From a bacterium 1XD42-76 (GTDB taxonomy: Bacteria > Bacillota > Clostridia > Lachnospirales > Lachnospiraceae): DNA of 64,000 nt. Position numbers and translations under genes: made by a program. Within the stretch, counting starts at the first letter, position 1. Each line of letters opens with the position of its first letter. Below the pieces are notes generated by a model. That model saw nothing but the letters and a program-made list of their open reading frames with translations. It had not been told where the DNA came from and did not search any database. Shown here piece after piece: positions 15,510 to 25,150 of this stretch. The stretch is taken from positions 1 through 64,000 of the forward strand of contig QZDW01000018.1 of assembly GCA_009917545.1 (NCBI GenBank), given 5' to 3'.

Positions 15510-18500
15510 GACCACAGACACTGGTACTCAGCGCCTTTGGGCCGTATGCCGGGAGGACGGAGATTGATTTTACGAGGCTCGGACAGGAGGGGCTCTATCT
15601 GGTTACCGGGGATACAGGAGCAGGAAAGACCACGATTTTTGACGCTATTACGTTTGCACTGTATGGGGAAGCCAGCGGGACAGTCCGTGAAGCAGGAATG
15701 TTCCGTAGCAAGTATGCCAGGCCCGAGGTTCCGACCTTTGCGGAGTTTACGTTTCTGAGCCAGGGAATGCAGTATGTGATCCGCCGGAATCCGGAATATA
15801 TGAGGCCGAAGGAGCGGGGCAAAGGCCTGACAATACAAAAGGCAGAGGCAGTGCTGGAATTTCCGGATAACCGCCAGCCGGTTACAAAAGCCAATGAGGC
15901 GACACGCGCAATCGAGCAGATTCTGGGGCTGGATTACCGTCAGTTTACACAGATTGCCATGATCGCACAGGGGGATTTTCAGAAGCTTTTGCTCGCTGAT
16001 ACCGCAGAGCGCGGGAAAATTTTTCGCAGACTGTTTCACACGGAGCTGTATCAGGAGCTTCAGGTAAGGCTGAAGGAGGCGAAAAACGTCTGTGATAAGG
16101 AGTATGACGAAGTAAAACGCAGCATCCGGCAATACCTGGACGCGGTAAGCTGTGGGGGGCATCCAGAGCTTTCCTCGCAGCTTGAGGAATGGAAGCGTAC
16201 AGGCTATGAGGGCCAGGTGGAGGCCGGAATGGAGCTTTTGCAGACACTTCTTAAGGAAGAGGAAAAGGAGCTTTCCGGGCTGGAAGCCGGGATTTGGGCA
16301 TTCAATGACAGGATCCGGGAAGCGGACGAGCTATTAGGGCGCATCCGGCAACAAAAGGAACTCGAGACAGAGCTTTCAGCCAGACGTCAGGAGCTCGACG
16401 AATGCCTTCCTGCAATTTTACTGGCAGAGAGCAGGCGCAGGAAGGCTGTAGAGGAGAGCAAAGAGACAGAGGTGCTCCGGGAGCGGATCCGGCTGTATGA
16501 GGAAAACAGGCAGCGTTATAAGGAACTGGCCGAAAAACGGCAGGAGCTTTGCGAAATGGAGGAAGCACTTGCACACAGCCAAACAGAGGCTGCCGAGGCA
16601 GGCGGAGAGCGGCAGAAGCTTGAGCAGAGCGTGGAAGCACAAAAGAATGAGCTTTCCGGCCTGAAAACATGCGGCGAGGAGCAGATAAGGCTTTCCGGCC
16701 AGATGGAGCAGTTAAAGCAGTTCAAAGAGGAGCTTGACCGGTTGCTTGCAGTGTTATCAGGATTAGAGAAGGAGCAGGCAGAGACAGAGTCCCGGCTTTC
16801 TTTGGAAATAGAGCAGGGGACAAAGCTTGAGCGGCAGATCGGGGAGAAAAAAATGCGGGCTGTCCGCCTGGAAGGCCTGGAAACAGCATTGCAGACGCTT
16901 TCCGGGAAACGCAGAGCCGTGGAGGCGCAGATGGAGCGGATCCACCGTCTCCATAAGGAAGCCGCGCAGACCGCCCGGGAACTTGAGACGAAGAGGGAAC
17001 AGTGCGGGACACTTCTTTCCGGGGAACAGGAACTGAAAGAACAGGCAGATGCGGCAGGCCGTGAGGCAGAGCTGCTGAAAGAGTCGGGAAGGAAGGAGAT
17101 GGAGTACCGCCATCTGGCGGAGTTCTGGAAAGGGAAGGCAAAGACACAGAAGGACCTTCTGGCTGACAGGAAGCGGGCACAGGAAGATCTGGAAGCGGCA
17201 AAGTCGGCCTGCACCGTTTTGGAAAAACAGGAAGCGGACGGAGAGAAGGAACGGAACCGGCTCAAAGACGGGCTGGAGCTCTGTACAGCGTCCGGTGTGC
17301 GGCTGGCTGCCCTGGAAAATGAGGAAACCGGGCTTAGGGAGAAACGCCGGAACCTTTGCGGGCTGGCTGAGCGGATCGCCGGGCTCGAACGTCTGGAAAC
17401 AGAGCTTACAAAGCATCAGGAGGCGTATCAGACAGCAGCCGGCAGGCGCGATTGTCTGCACAGGGAGTATGACCGTCTGGTACGGCTGTTTCAGGACGCG
17501 CAGGCAGGGATTCTGGCACAGGGACTTTGCGAGGGGCAGAAATGTCCGGTCTGCGGCTCGGTTCACCATCCGGCTCCTGCGGTTCTTCTCAGCGAATCCC
17601 CGCGAAGGGAGGCACTCGAGGAAAAACAGGAGGAGCTTACGAAAGCCGGGGAAGCGGCAGAACGCGCGAGCGCCGGCGCAGGCCATGTAAAGGAACAGGC
17701 AGAACAGGAAAGACGGACGATCCTGACTGACGGCGGGAGGCTTTTGGGAGAATGGTGTGTGGGCGATGAAGCAAAAAACGGAGTGGGAGTACAAGAAGCG
17801 ATTCGTTTTTATAAGGAAGGCACACAAAAGGAGCTCACCCGCATTTCCGCCCGGGAACTTGAGATCATAAAGGAAAAGCAGGAGGCCGAAGCGTACCACG
17901 GGAGAACCGCAGAATTCGAAAAGGCCGCAGCAGATCAGGAACAGAGCCTGCTTGCAGTCCGGAAGGCGCAAACGGAACAGGAGAAAAAGCGTGCCGCCTG
18001 CGAAGCCCTGTTGATAGAAGGAGAAAAGCGGCAGGAAGAATTTACCCGGGAAGTGCTGGAAGCCGTTCAGGCTGCGGGGGATATGGGATCGGAAATGCTG
18101 GCGGCAACCGGGACCCTATATATGGAAAACGTGCCAGAGGTATCAGGAATACCAGGCGCGGAAGATGTACATGCAGGGTCGAAGCTGTCAGGTATGAAAA
18201 ATGTCTCCGCAGCATTAAACATACCAGACACGGAACCTGCATTCACGGTATCAGGAAGCGGCATTCTGGCAATGGCAGAACGCCTGCAAACAGGCGCTGA
18301 AGCCCGGCAGAGGCATGCGGCCAGGGAAGAGACCCGCCGTAAAGAGTGCCTCAAAGAGGAACAGGCCTTAAGAGAGCGCATAGAAAGCCTTGCCGGAGAG
18401 CACTCCCGGCTCCAAAAAGAGGCAGACGCACTGGATGGAAGGCAGCAGGCATTGAAAACGCAGCTTACAGAGGAAATGGCCCCGCTTCTTTATGAAGGAG

Positions 18501-19912
18501 AATGTCCCGGCCTTAAAGGGGCAGATGCATTGTTAGAAAGACTAGGTGCGGACAGAGAACAGCTCTGCCACGAGGAAACAGAGGCAGAAGCCGGGCTCAG
18601 GGAAAGAAAAGCTCTTGAAGCCGAAATCGAAGCATTGCAGGAGCGCTGCCTGCAGAGCGGCCAGAACCGGCAGGAGCTCCAGAATAACCTGAAAGTCCTT
18701 GGAACCCATTACGCAGAGTCAAAAAAACAACTTGCCGAACGCTTGAGTTTCTTTGATATATCCGGGGAGGCAGATACGTCCAGGGCGCAGTGTGCTCTTT
18801 CCAGGCTTGAGGCAGAGATTGGCCGTCTCAGGCAGGCGATAGCCGGGAATGAAGCACGGCTTGAGAGAAAACGGACACTGGAAGCAGAGCTCCCCGGATT
18901 TGAGGCCTGCTTGGGAGAGCTCACAAACAGGATTCAGGAAAATATGCAGATGGCCGCGAAGCTGGAGGAGCGTTGTAAGAATATCAGGGATGCGGTTGCG
19001 GCAGAAGAGCAGCGTCTGGAGGGCCTGTCCGCAGAGGAGAATGAAGAAATGCTCCGCCTGTCAAGGGAGAAAAAGGAAACATTGGAACAGGCACTTCTTG
19101 AGGCAGAGAAAACATATCAGGAGCAGAAAAACAGAAAGGAGAGGCTTACGGCCTCGATTTCGGCTCTGGAGGGTCAAAAAAAGGATACGGATGAGCCCTC
19201 AGAAGAAGATGCAAAAGCCCAAAGGAGCGAATACGTAAACAAGAAAAACGAACTGGAAGAAAAGCAGAAGGCAGTATATGCCAGAAACCAGACGAACCGC
19301 CGCACTTATGAATCAGTCCGGGCACAGCAGGAGGCTGCCGCCAAAGCAGAACAAAGATATATCTGGATGAAATCGCTTTCCGATACAGCTAACGGCGGCC
19401 TGTCCCAGAAGCATAAACTTGAGCTTGAAACATATGTTCAGATGGCATATTTTGACCGGATCCTGAGAAAAGCCAATGTCCGCCTGATGACGATGACAAG
19501 CGGGCAGTATGAGCTGAAACGGCAGGAGGACTGGGAGAGCAGGAAGGAGAAGGTGGGCCTGGATCTGAATGTAATCGACCATTACAACGGAACCGAGCGC
19601 AGTGTCAGGACACTTTCCGGCGGGGAGTCGTTTATGGCCTCCTTATCCCTGGCGCTGGGGCTCTCCGACGAGATTCAGATGAGTGCCGGGGGAATCCAGC
19701 TTGACGCGATGTTTGTGGACGAGGGCTTCGGATCGCTTGATGAAGAGACGCTGAACCAGGCGATAAAGGCCTTAAACGGCCTGGCACAGGAAAAACGCAT
19801 GGTGGGAATCATTTCCCACGTGTCAGAGCTCAGGGAGAGGATTGAAAGAAAGCTTCTTGTCACCAAGAAGCAGGGAAGGGACGGCATCGGCAGCAGAGTC
19901 GAAATCATCTAA
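15506..19912 (+). CDS. sbcC: SbcC ATPase (Rad50-type SMC), unusually long
   Basis: This is the ATPase partner of SbcD. The N-terminal Walker A is GDTGAGKTTIFDAI, then two long coiled coils meet at a zinc hook, CPVC (Cys680 and Cys683). The C-terminal lobe has LSGGESFMASL (signature) and MFVDEGFGSLD (Walker B). At 1468 residues it is much longer than the ~1000-1200 usual for the family. Much of the excess is in the second arm. Residues ~862-922 are a Gly/Pro/Thr-rich, non-heptad segment (PEVSGIPGAEDVHAG and similar) in the middle of coiled coil. The function of this insert is unknown. The whole frame is intact and GC-rich like the backbone. Confidence 0.95.
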   Translation: MRPQTLVLSAFGPYAGRTEIDFTRLGQEGLYLVTGDTGAGKTTIFDAITFALYGEASGTVREAGMFRSKYARPEVPTFAEFTFLSQGMQYVIRRNPEYMRPKERGKGLTIQKAEAVLEFPDNRQPVTKANEATRAIEQILGLDYRQFTQIAMIAQGDFQKLLLADTAERGKIFRRLFHTELYQELQVRLKEAKNVCDKEYDEVKRSIRQYLDAVSCGGHPELSSQLEEWKRTGYEGQVEAGMELLQTLLKEEEKELSGLEAGIWAFNDRIREADELLGRIRQQKELETELSARRQELDECLPAILLAESRRRKAVEESKETEVLRERIRLYEENRQRYKELAEKRQELCEMEEALAHSQTEAAEAGGERQKLEQSVEAQKNELSGLKTCGEEQIRLSGQMEQLKQFKEELDRLLAVLSGLEKEQAETESRLSLEIEQGTKLERQIGEKKMRAVRLEGLETALQTLSGKRRAVEAQMERIHRLHKEAAQTARELETKREQCGTLLSGEQELKEQADAAGREAELLKESGRKEMEYRHLAEFWKGKAKTQKDLLADRKRAQEDLEAAKSACTVLEKQEADGEKERNRLKDGLELCTASGVRLAALENEETGLREKRRNLCGLAERIAGLERLETELTKHQEAYQTAAGRRDCLHREYDRLVRLFQDAQAGILAQGLCEGQKCPVCGSVHHPAPAVLLSESPRREALEEKQEELTKAGEAAERASAGAGHVKEQAEQERRTILTDGGRLLGEWCVGDEAKNGVGVQEAIRFYKEGTQKELTRISARELEIIKEKQEAEAYHGRTAEFEKAAADQEQSLLAVRKAQTEQEKKRAACEALLIEGEKRQEEFTREVLEAVQAAGDMGSEMLAATGTLYMENVPEVSGIPGAEDVHAGSKLSGMKNVSAALNIPDTEPAFTVSGSGILAMAERLQTGAEARQRHAAREETRRKECLKEEQALRERIESLAGEHSRLQKEADALDGRQQALKTQLTEEMAPLLYEGECPGLKGADALLERLGADREQLCHEETEAEAGLRERKALEAEIEALQERCLQSGQNRQELQNNLKVLGTHYAESKKQLAERLSFFDISGEADTSRAQCALSRLEAEIGRLRQAIAGNEARLERKRTLEAELPGFEACLGELTNRIQENMQMAAKLEERCKNIRDAVAAEEQRLEGLSAEENEEMLRLSREKKETLEQALLEAEKTYQEQKNRKERLTASISALEGQKKDTDEPSEEDAKAQRSEYVNKKNELEEKQKAVYARNQTNRRTYESVRAQQEAAAKAEQRYIWMKSLSDTANGGLSQKHKLELETYVQMAYFDRILRKANVRLMTMTSGQYELKRQEDWESRKEKVGLDLNVIDHYNGTERSVRTLSGGESFMASLSLALGLSDEIQMSAGGIQLDAMFVDEGFGSLDEETLNQAIKALNGLAQEKRMVGIISHVSELRERIERKLLVTKKQGRDGIGSRVEII

Positions 19913-19971
19913 TGTAACCCAGACGGGAGTGTCCGCCTTCTGTGTCCATATTCCCCTTGAGAAAAAGAGAA

Positions 19972-20023
19972 GAATGAGGCGCTGCAAAATGATCAACCCG
20001 GATGATTGAGCGGCGCCCCATTC
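19972..20023. terminator. long inverted repeat after sbcC
   Basis: GAATGAGGCGCTGC pairs with GCGGCGCCCCATTC across a ~24-base loop. It could stop transcription from sbcC or from the minus-strand remnant at 20061. There is no T-run of note, so it may be another kind of hairpin. Confidence 0.4.
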
Positions 20024-20060
20024 TGTATTTGCCAATCAGACAGAATTCATATCGGTTCCA

Positions 20061-20324
20061 CTATGGGGATTCTGACAGCCATACCACGACAATTTCCCCC
20101 ATCATGCGGATGCTCCCGTCAGCAGGCCAGTCAGGAGCGTCCCGCATAAAATCCACTGCCTGCCGGTAGAGATCTTCCTGATCGGCAAAAAGAACCTGGA
20201 TATCCATGCCGAGAGTGAGGAAAAAGCTGCCCGCGCTGCCTGAGACGCCTAACGGCGTATGGGCTTCTGCGCCAAAAAAGGACAGCCCCTTTTTCCCATA
20301 ATATCAGGAAACGACATCCGGCAA
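20061..20324 (-). pseudogene. short gene remnant with in-frame TGA
   Basis: On the minus strand, AAGGAG sits before a TTG start at 20324, followed by LPDVVS, a TGA at 20306-20304, then an open frame of 80 codons. The later part reads like real protein (GAEAHTPLGVSGSAGSFFLTLG..., DQEDLYRQAVDFMRDAPDW) and ends at TAG 20063-20061. I do not know the family. It sits directly after (downstream of) the M20 peptidase. A nonsense mutation is the simplest explanation; recoding of TGA has no support here. Confidence 0.4.
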
Positions 20325-20347
20325 AGCCAGCTCCTTCCGGAATGGCC

Positions 20348-21490
20348 TTAGCTAAAATAAGTATTCATAAAAGCCGCCACAATTAGCATTCCCATGTGGA
20401 GATCTTTTACATTCAGGAACTCCTCACGTGTATGTGCGCCGGTGCCCATATGGCCGCCGAAGCAGACAGCCGGGATACCGGTAGAGAGCGGAATATTACA
20501 GTCGGTGGATCCAGATGTGCATTCTACTCGCTTGCCGGTAAAGGACTCGATAAGGTCAAGGACCTTTGTCTCCAGCGCTTCCTGCTTGGCGGCATCGACA
20601 TCGCCGGTGCAGGGACGCTCGCCGAGAAGCTCGCATTCGATCTGTACATTGTCCATATTCTTGTAAGCCTCAATCACAGACAGGAAGAATTTGTTCATGT
20701 CGGCAAGGCTCTCGCGGACGTCGGAGCGGTATTCAAAACGCATTTCCGCGTACTGTGCGATGGTGTTGATGGAAGTACCGCCGGTGATGGTGCCTACATT
20801 GTAGGTACTCTTTCCAGGCTTCGGTACTTTATAGGAGTAGAGCGTATTAATCATAGAAGATAATGTCTGGATGGCGTTCTGATTGCCGAACTTTCCATAG
20901 GAATGTCCGCCCTCTGTGTGGACACCGACACGGTAGCGCAGGGAGCCTACAGCGCCGTTCACAAGCGAATTGTAGGAGCCGTCGAGCGCGATGAGCTCTG
21001 CAACCTTGCCCGCATAGTCCTTCATGACCTGACGTATACCCTTTAAGTTGCCAAGGCCCTCTTCACCGGAGCTGGCGACAAAGAGGATCCCCTGTTTGGG
21101 AACCAGGCCCTTTTTCGTGAACCAGGCAGCGAGCAGCATCATGATTGCCACATTCGAGGTGTTGTCGCCAACGCCTGGACAGCGCATAATATCACCGTCA
21201 TACACGACATCAAACGGTTCCATGTCCGGGAATACGGTGTCGATATGTGCGGAAAAAGCGACCAGATTCTTCTGCTCCTCACAGTGGAACGGATAGATTA
21301 CATTCAGGGCGCTGTCAATGTAAGCTCCCTTACAGCCTTCCTTTTCATACCAGTTCTTGATAAACTCGGCCCTGCGCTCTTCATGGTTTGACGGAGCCGG
21401 GACGCGGCAGAGCGTATCAAGGAGCGCAACCAGATCCTTTTGTGCGCCGTCCACATATGCCTTCAGTTCCTTGGAAAGATAGTTGTTCAT
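20348..21490 (-). CDS. M20-family metallopeptidase (dipeptidase/aminoacylase type)
   Basis: This is a 380-residue zinc peptidase of the M20/ArgE/CPG2 family. Metal ligands are visible: AHIDTV (His82, Asp84), GVGDNTSN (Asp109), SSGEEGLG (catalytic Glu143, ligand Glu144), ALDGS (Asp170) and GTGAHTREEF (His near 360). The dimerisation domain lies between. It is cytoplasmic with no signal peptide. The exact substrate (a peptide or an N-acyl amino acid) cannot be told from sequence. AAGGAGGAAAC lies before the ATG. The stretch between it and the DUF1846 gene upstream (21491-21642) holds no gene. Confidence 0.9.
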   Translation of the reverse strand: MNNYLSKELKAYVDGAQKDLVALLDTLCRVPAPSNHEERRAEFIKNWYEKEGCKGAYIDSALNVIYPFHCEEQKNLVAFSAHIDTVFPDMEPFDVVYDGDIMRCPGVGDNTSNVAIMMLLAAWFTKKGLVPKQGILFVASSGEEGLGNLKGIRQVMKDYAGKVAELIALDGSYNSLVNGAVGSLRYRVGVHTEGGHSYGKFGNQNAIQTLSSMINTLYSYKVPKPGKSTYNVGTITGGTSINTIAQYAEMRFEYRSDVRESLADMNKFFLSVIEAYKNMDNVQIECELLGERPCTGDVDAAKQEALETKVLDLIESFTGKRVECTSGSTDCNIPLSTGIPAVCFGGHMGTGAHTREEFLNVKDLHMGMLIVAAFMNTYFS

Positions 21491-21642
21491 GTTTCCTCCT
21501 TAAAATTATGAAATAAATATATGATATAGTCCGCGCAGTACGAAAACCTGCCGTTGGCCGCATTTTGCCGCCAGGCGGCGAAAACGGATATGAAACTCAC
21601 GCTGCCGGCGGTTTTACAGGACCGCGCGTCCTAGGTACCCGG

Positions 21643-23115
21643 TTATTTCTTTTCTTCCAGATGCGGCTCGCATGTCAGGTCAATGCCGAGCTTTTTGAAG
21701 ATTTTGGTATCCACATCCGACAAAAGGACAGAAGTATGCACCGGACAGCCGCGGAGCTTGGGGAGCTGCTCCAGGGCCTTCTGCGCGTTGGCGTCCGTAG
21801 CGGCACATGCAGACAGTGCAATCAGGATCTCATCCGTATGGAGCCTGGGATTCGTACTGCCCAGATAATTGACCTTAAGCTTCTGGATGGGGGCAATGGA
21901 CTCCGGAGAGATCAGGTCGAGCTCGTGGTCGATACCGCCCAGCTCCTTAACGGCATTTAAAAGTACGGCGGCGGAAGCGCCGAGAAGCTCTTTGGTCTTA
22001 CCCGATACGATTCTGCCGTCGGGAAGTTCAAGGGCGGCCGCGGGAGCGCCCAGCTTCTCAGCCAGTGATTTTGCGGCCTGCACGACGCACCGGTCGGCCG
22101 TCGAAGTTTTGGCCTGCTTTATAATGAGTTCGATCTTGTAGGATTCGTCCCTGACGTTTTCCTCCCTCACGATGCGCTCAAGCGACTGGTAATAGCGGCG
22201 GATGATCTCCTGCCTGGAAGCCTCTTTGCAGATTTCATCATCCACAATACAAAAGCCTGCCATGTTGACACCCATATCGGTAGGTGATTTGTAGGGGCAT
22301 TCTCCGTAGATGCCCTCGAAAATGGCGCTTAACACAGGGAAAATCTCGACGTCACGGTTGTAGTTGACGGTTGTCTGGTTATAGGCCTCCAGGTGGAACG
22401 GGTCGATCATATTGACATCGTTTAAATCTGCGGTGGCGGCTTCATACGCCAGATTGACCGGATGCTTTAAAGGCAGGTTCCAGATCGGGAAGGTCTCGAA
22501 TTTGGCGTAACCGGCCTTGATGCCGCGCTTGTTCTCATGGTATAGCTGGGACAGACAGGTAGCCATCTTTCCGCTTCCGGGGCCGGGAGCCGTGACAATG
22601 ACAAGGGGCTTTGTAGTCTCGATATAATCATTCTTTCCATAACCGTCATCGCTGAGAATCAGGGGGATATTACTCGGATAGCCGTTGATTGTGTAGTGAC
22701 GGTATACCGTTACCCCCAGCTTTTCCAGTTTGCTTTTAAATTGCAGGATGGGCGGGATCTCCGTATAGTGAGTGATGACAACACTGCTGACGGTGAGGCC
22801 GCGGTCCGTGAATACACGGATCAGGCGCAGAACGTCGGAATCGTAGGTGATACCGAGGTCATAACGGACTTTGTTCTTCGTGATGTCGGCAGCATTGATG
22901 GCGATGATGATCTCCGCCTGGTCGGCAAGCTGCATGAGCATCCTTAACTTGCTGTCGGGTTCAAAGCCCGGAAGCACCCTGGAGGCGTGGTAATCGTCAT
23001 AGAGTTTGCCTCCGAATTCCAGATATAATTTATCTCCAAACTGGCTGATTCTCTCACGGATATGGTCGGACTGCATGGAAAGATATTTGTCATTATCAAA
23101 GCCCGGTTTCATCAT
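21643..23115 (-). CDS. DUF1846-family protein
   Basis: This ~490-residue protein belongs to the DUF1846 family, recognisable by KPGFDNDKYLSMQSDHIRERI at the N-terminus and by APGPGSGKMATCLSQLYHE, a P-loop-like segment in the second quarter. The family is widespread in Firmicutes and its biochemical role is not settled. The open frame extends to a GTG at 23142, but GAGGAGG lies only before the ATG pair at 23115/23112, where homology begins. It faces away from the lipoprotein gene at 23337, leaving ~220 bases for divergent promoters. Confidence 0.9.
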   Translation of the reverse strand: MMKPGFDNDKYLSMQSDHIRERISQFGDKLYLEFGGKLYDDYHASRVLPGFEPDSKLRMLMQLADQAEIIIAINAADITKNKVRYDLGITYDSDVLRLIRVFTDRGLTVSSVVITHYTEIPPILQFKSKLEKLGVTVYRHYTINGYPSNIPLILSDDGYGKNDYIETTKPLVIVTAPGPGSGKMATCLSQLYHENKRGIKAGYAKFETFPIWNLPLKHPVNLAYEAATADLNDVNMIDPFHLEAYNQTTVNYNRDVEIFPVLSAIFEGIYGECPYKSPTDMGVNMAGFCIVDDEICKEASRQEIIRRYYQSLERIVREENVRDESYKIELIIKQAKTSTADRCVVQAAKSLAEKLGAPAAALELPDGRIVSGKTKELLGASAAVLLNAVKELGGIDHELDLISPESIAPIQKLKVNYLGSTNPRLHTDEILIALSACAATDANAQKALEQLPKLRGCPVHTSVLLSDVDTKIFKKLGIDLTCEPHLEEKK

Positions 23116-23336
23116 TTTCTTGTATTCCTCCTCGTTCCACACAAAAAATCTTTCTTATCTATTACATTATCTTACAAAAATTGTCATTTGAACAGTAGTT
23201 TTTGAAAATTTTTCTTCCCTAAATGGTAATACTTATGTTAAAATACCTAAATAGGAACTCCCTATGCGCCCATGATGCGGCGCACACCATGAGGGAACGC
23301 CTTTATGGTAGTATTCACGGAAGAGGAACGGATAAA

Positions 23337-24587
23337 ATGAAAAGGTGGTTATTTGCGCTTTCTCTTGCCGGCCTTGTAGCTTTGTTTGGCTGCAGCCGGT
23401 ATACGCCGAAAGAGACTCAGGCAGTCAAAGGACCTGCGCCTGAGGAAAGTACGGAAAGAGAAACGAGCGGAATTAAAGTCATCGAGGGAGCAGGACCGAA
23501 CGGAGACAAGACGATATCTATCCGCATCGTGGACGAGGACGATCCGGCTTTGCCGGGACGTACGCCGGTCAAGGTGAGGGGAATCTATATCTCCGGCCTG
23601 ATGGCAGGCAATACGGACGAGCTCTACCGGATCCTTGACAGTGCCGCCGGTACGCAGATCAATACGGTGGTGATCGATTTAAAGGACGATGAAGGACGGA
23701 TGACCTGCCAGATGGATACGCCTCTGGTGACGGAGATTGGCGCATGTCGTCCCTATATCAAGGATATAGAGGGTCTCATTTCTTCTCTGAAGGAAAGAGG
23801 GCTTTATGTCATTGCGCGTATTGTAGCCTTTCGCGATCCATATCTGGCAGAGAAGAAGCCGGAATGGGCACTTACAATGGAGGACGGAACACTTTACCGC
23901 GACCGACAGGGTATGACCTGGGCCAATCCTTACAAAAAAGAGGTCTGGGATTATCTGGCAGAGATCGGGGCCGGGGCTTCCAAACTTGGTTTTGACGAGG
24001 TTCAGTTCGATTATATCCGCTTTCCTACAGACGGAAATATAAAATCCGTCGTTTTCTGCGAGGACAGCACGGACTGCCGCAAAAAGACGGACGTGATTAC
24101 GGAGTTTGTCCAATACGAATATGAAAGTCTGGCTCCCCTGGGCCTCTTTGTATCCGCTGACGTGTTCGGGACGATCATTGGCAGCGGCATTGATGCAGAG
24201 GCGGTGGGCCAGATCTATACGGAGATGGCAAAACATCTCGACTATATCTGCCCAATGATCTACCCCTCGCATTACGGCGACGGGAATTTCGGTATTGAGC
24301 ATCCGGATATGGAGCCGTACCGCACAATCCTGGCTGCTCTTGAACAGTCGCGGGAGGTGCTTAAGGAGGCGCAGAAGGCGGACCGTGAGGCGCATCAGGC
24401 CATTGTTCGGCCGTGGCTTCAGGATTTTACAGCCTCTTATCTTACCCATTATATTCCTTATGGCAATGACGAGGTGGCGGCCCAGATTCGGGCTGTAACA
24501 GATGCGGGCTACGATGAATGGATGCTGTGGAGTGCGGCGAACCGTTATCATTTCGGCGGCGTGCCGGCAAAGGAAGCGGAGGAATAG
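23337..24587 (+). CDS. lipoprotein, putative glycoside hydrolase family (DUF4015 type)
   Basis: This is a secreted lipoprotein of 416 residues. It begins MKRWLFALSLAGLVALFGC, a signal peptide ending in a lipobox with Cys19, then a Thr/Glu-rich linker. From residue ~75 it matches the 'putative glycosyl hydrolase' TIM-barrel family: KVRGIYISGLMAG, VVIDLKDDEGRM, ARIVAFRDPYLAEKKPEWA, DEVQFDYIRFP, SADVFGTIIGS and YICPMIYPSHY. The longer open frame from 23223 is rejected because AAGAGGAACG lies before the ATG at 23337, followed by the signal peptide. The polysaccharide acted on is unknown. The next gene starts 6 bases after it ends. Confidence 0.88.
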   Translation: MKRWLFALSLAGLVALFGCSRYTPKETQAVKGPAPEESTERETSGIKVIEGAGPNGDKTISIRIVDEDDPALPGRTPVKVRGIYISGLMAGNTDELYRILDSAAGTQINTVVIDLKDDEGRMTCQMDTPLVTEIGACRPYIKDIEGLISSLKERGLYVIARIVAFRDPYLAEKKPEWALTMEDGTLYRDRQGMTWANPYKKEVWDYLAEIGAGASKLGFDEVQFDYIRFPTDGNIKSVVFCEDSTDCRKKTDVITEFVQYEYESLAPLGLFVSADVFGTIIGSGIDAEAVGQIYTEMAKHLDYICPMIYPSHYGDGNFGIEHPDMEPYRTILAALEQSREVLKEAQKADREAHQAIVRPWLQDFTASYLTHYIPYGNDEVAAQIRAVTDAGYDEWMLWSAANRYHFGGVPAKEAEE

Positions 24588-24592
24588 ACAGG

Positions 24593-25150
24593 ATGAGCCA
24601 GACAGGAAAACTTCCCCGGCCCGGGGAATTTTACAGATATCAAGGGAACAGGCTGTGCCAGGTGGCAGCTGTGGCCGAATATGCAGGGAACGGGGAACCG
24701 CTTGTGGTCTGCCAGGAGCTTTTCGGTGCTTACCGGGTCGTAGTGTGGCCTCTGGAAGCGTTTATGCAGAAAGCTGAGGACGGGGAATGCCGGGATTCAG
24801 GGCATAAAGACTGCTTTCAAAAGGTCAGCCTGACAGCAGACAAAGGCGCATACGGGGAACCCCCGGCCGCTTTGGAGACCGCGGACGAAGGAGTGGAGAA
24901 TCCGGGGGAGGCAGAGCCGGCGCTGAATCCTGATCTTCTGGCGTTTTTCGAGGCAATGGACGAGAAAGACTATGACGCGATGTCAGCGGCACTCGATAAA
25001 TTGTCAAAGAAGATTACAGATAAGGAGATCGAGGATATCTGCATGGTGATGGATTTAAAGCGCACAAACGGTGATTCCTTAAGCCAGATCGCCGCTATCC
25101 GCAAGCAGATCCTGATGTTAAAAAAATTTGACGGAGTACGATTGCGTTGA
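24593..25150 (+). CDS. DUF1653-domain protein
   Basis: This 185-residue protein starts [19 protein letters not shown]. The first ~60 residues are the DUF1653 domain (pattern: Y-R-x-x-G-N-L-Y-x-V ... E-L-V-V-x-Q-x-x-x-G ... PLExF), visible here as [12 protein letters not shown] and VWPLEAFM. An acidic Pro/Ala-rich linker follows, then a helical C-terminal part ([20 protein letters not shown]). The function is not known. The ORF extends upstream to 24518, but GGATGAG and the tight spacing to the previous gene favour 24593. Its TGA overlaps the uvrC start as TTGA, so it is coupled to uvrC. Confidence 0.75.
   Translation: MSQTGKLPRPGEFYRYQGNRLCQVAAVAEYAGNGEPLVVCQELFGAYRVVVWPLEAFMQKAEDGECRDSGHKDCFQKVSLTADKGAYGEPPAALETADEGVENPGEAEPALNPDLLAFFEAMDEKDYDAMSAALDKLSKKITDKEIEDICMVMDLKRTNGDSLSQIAAIRKQILMLKKFDGVRLR

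Noticed and set aside
20304-20306. TGA read as selenocysteine
   Set aside because: No SECIS-like hairpin or selenoprotein context is visible, and a nonsense change or different start is simpler.
23679-24551. 290-codon minus-strand ORF across the lipoprotein
   Set aside because: It is antisense to a gene with a signal peptide and barrel motifs; no supporting start signals.
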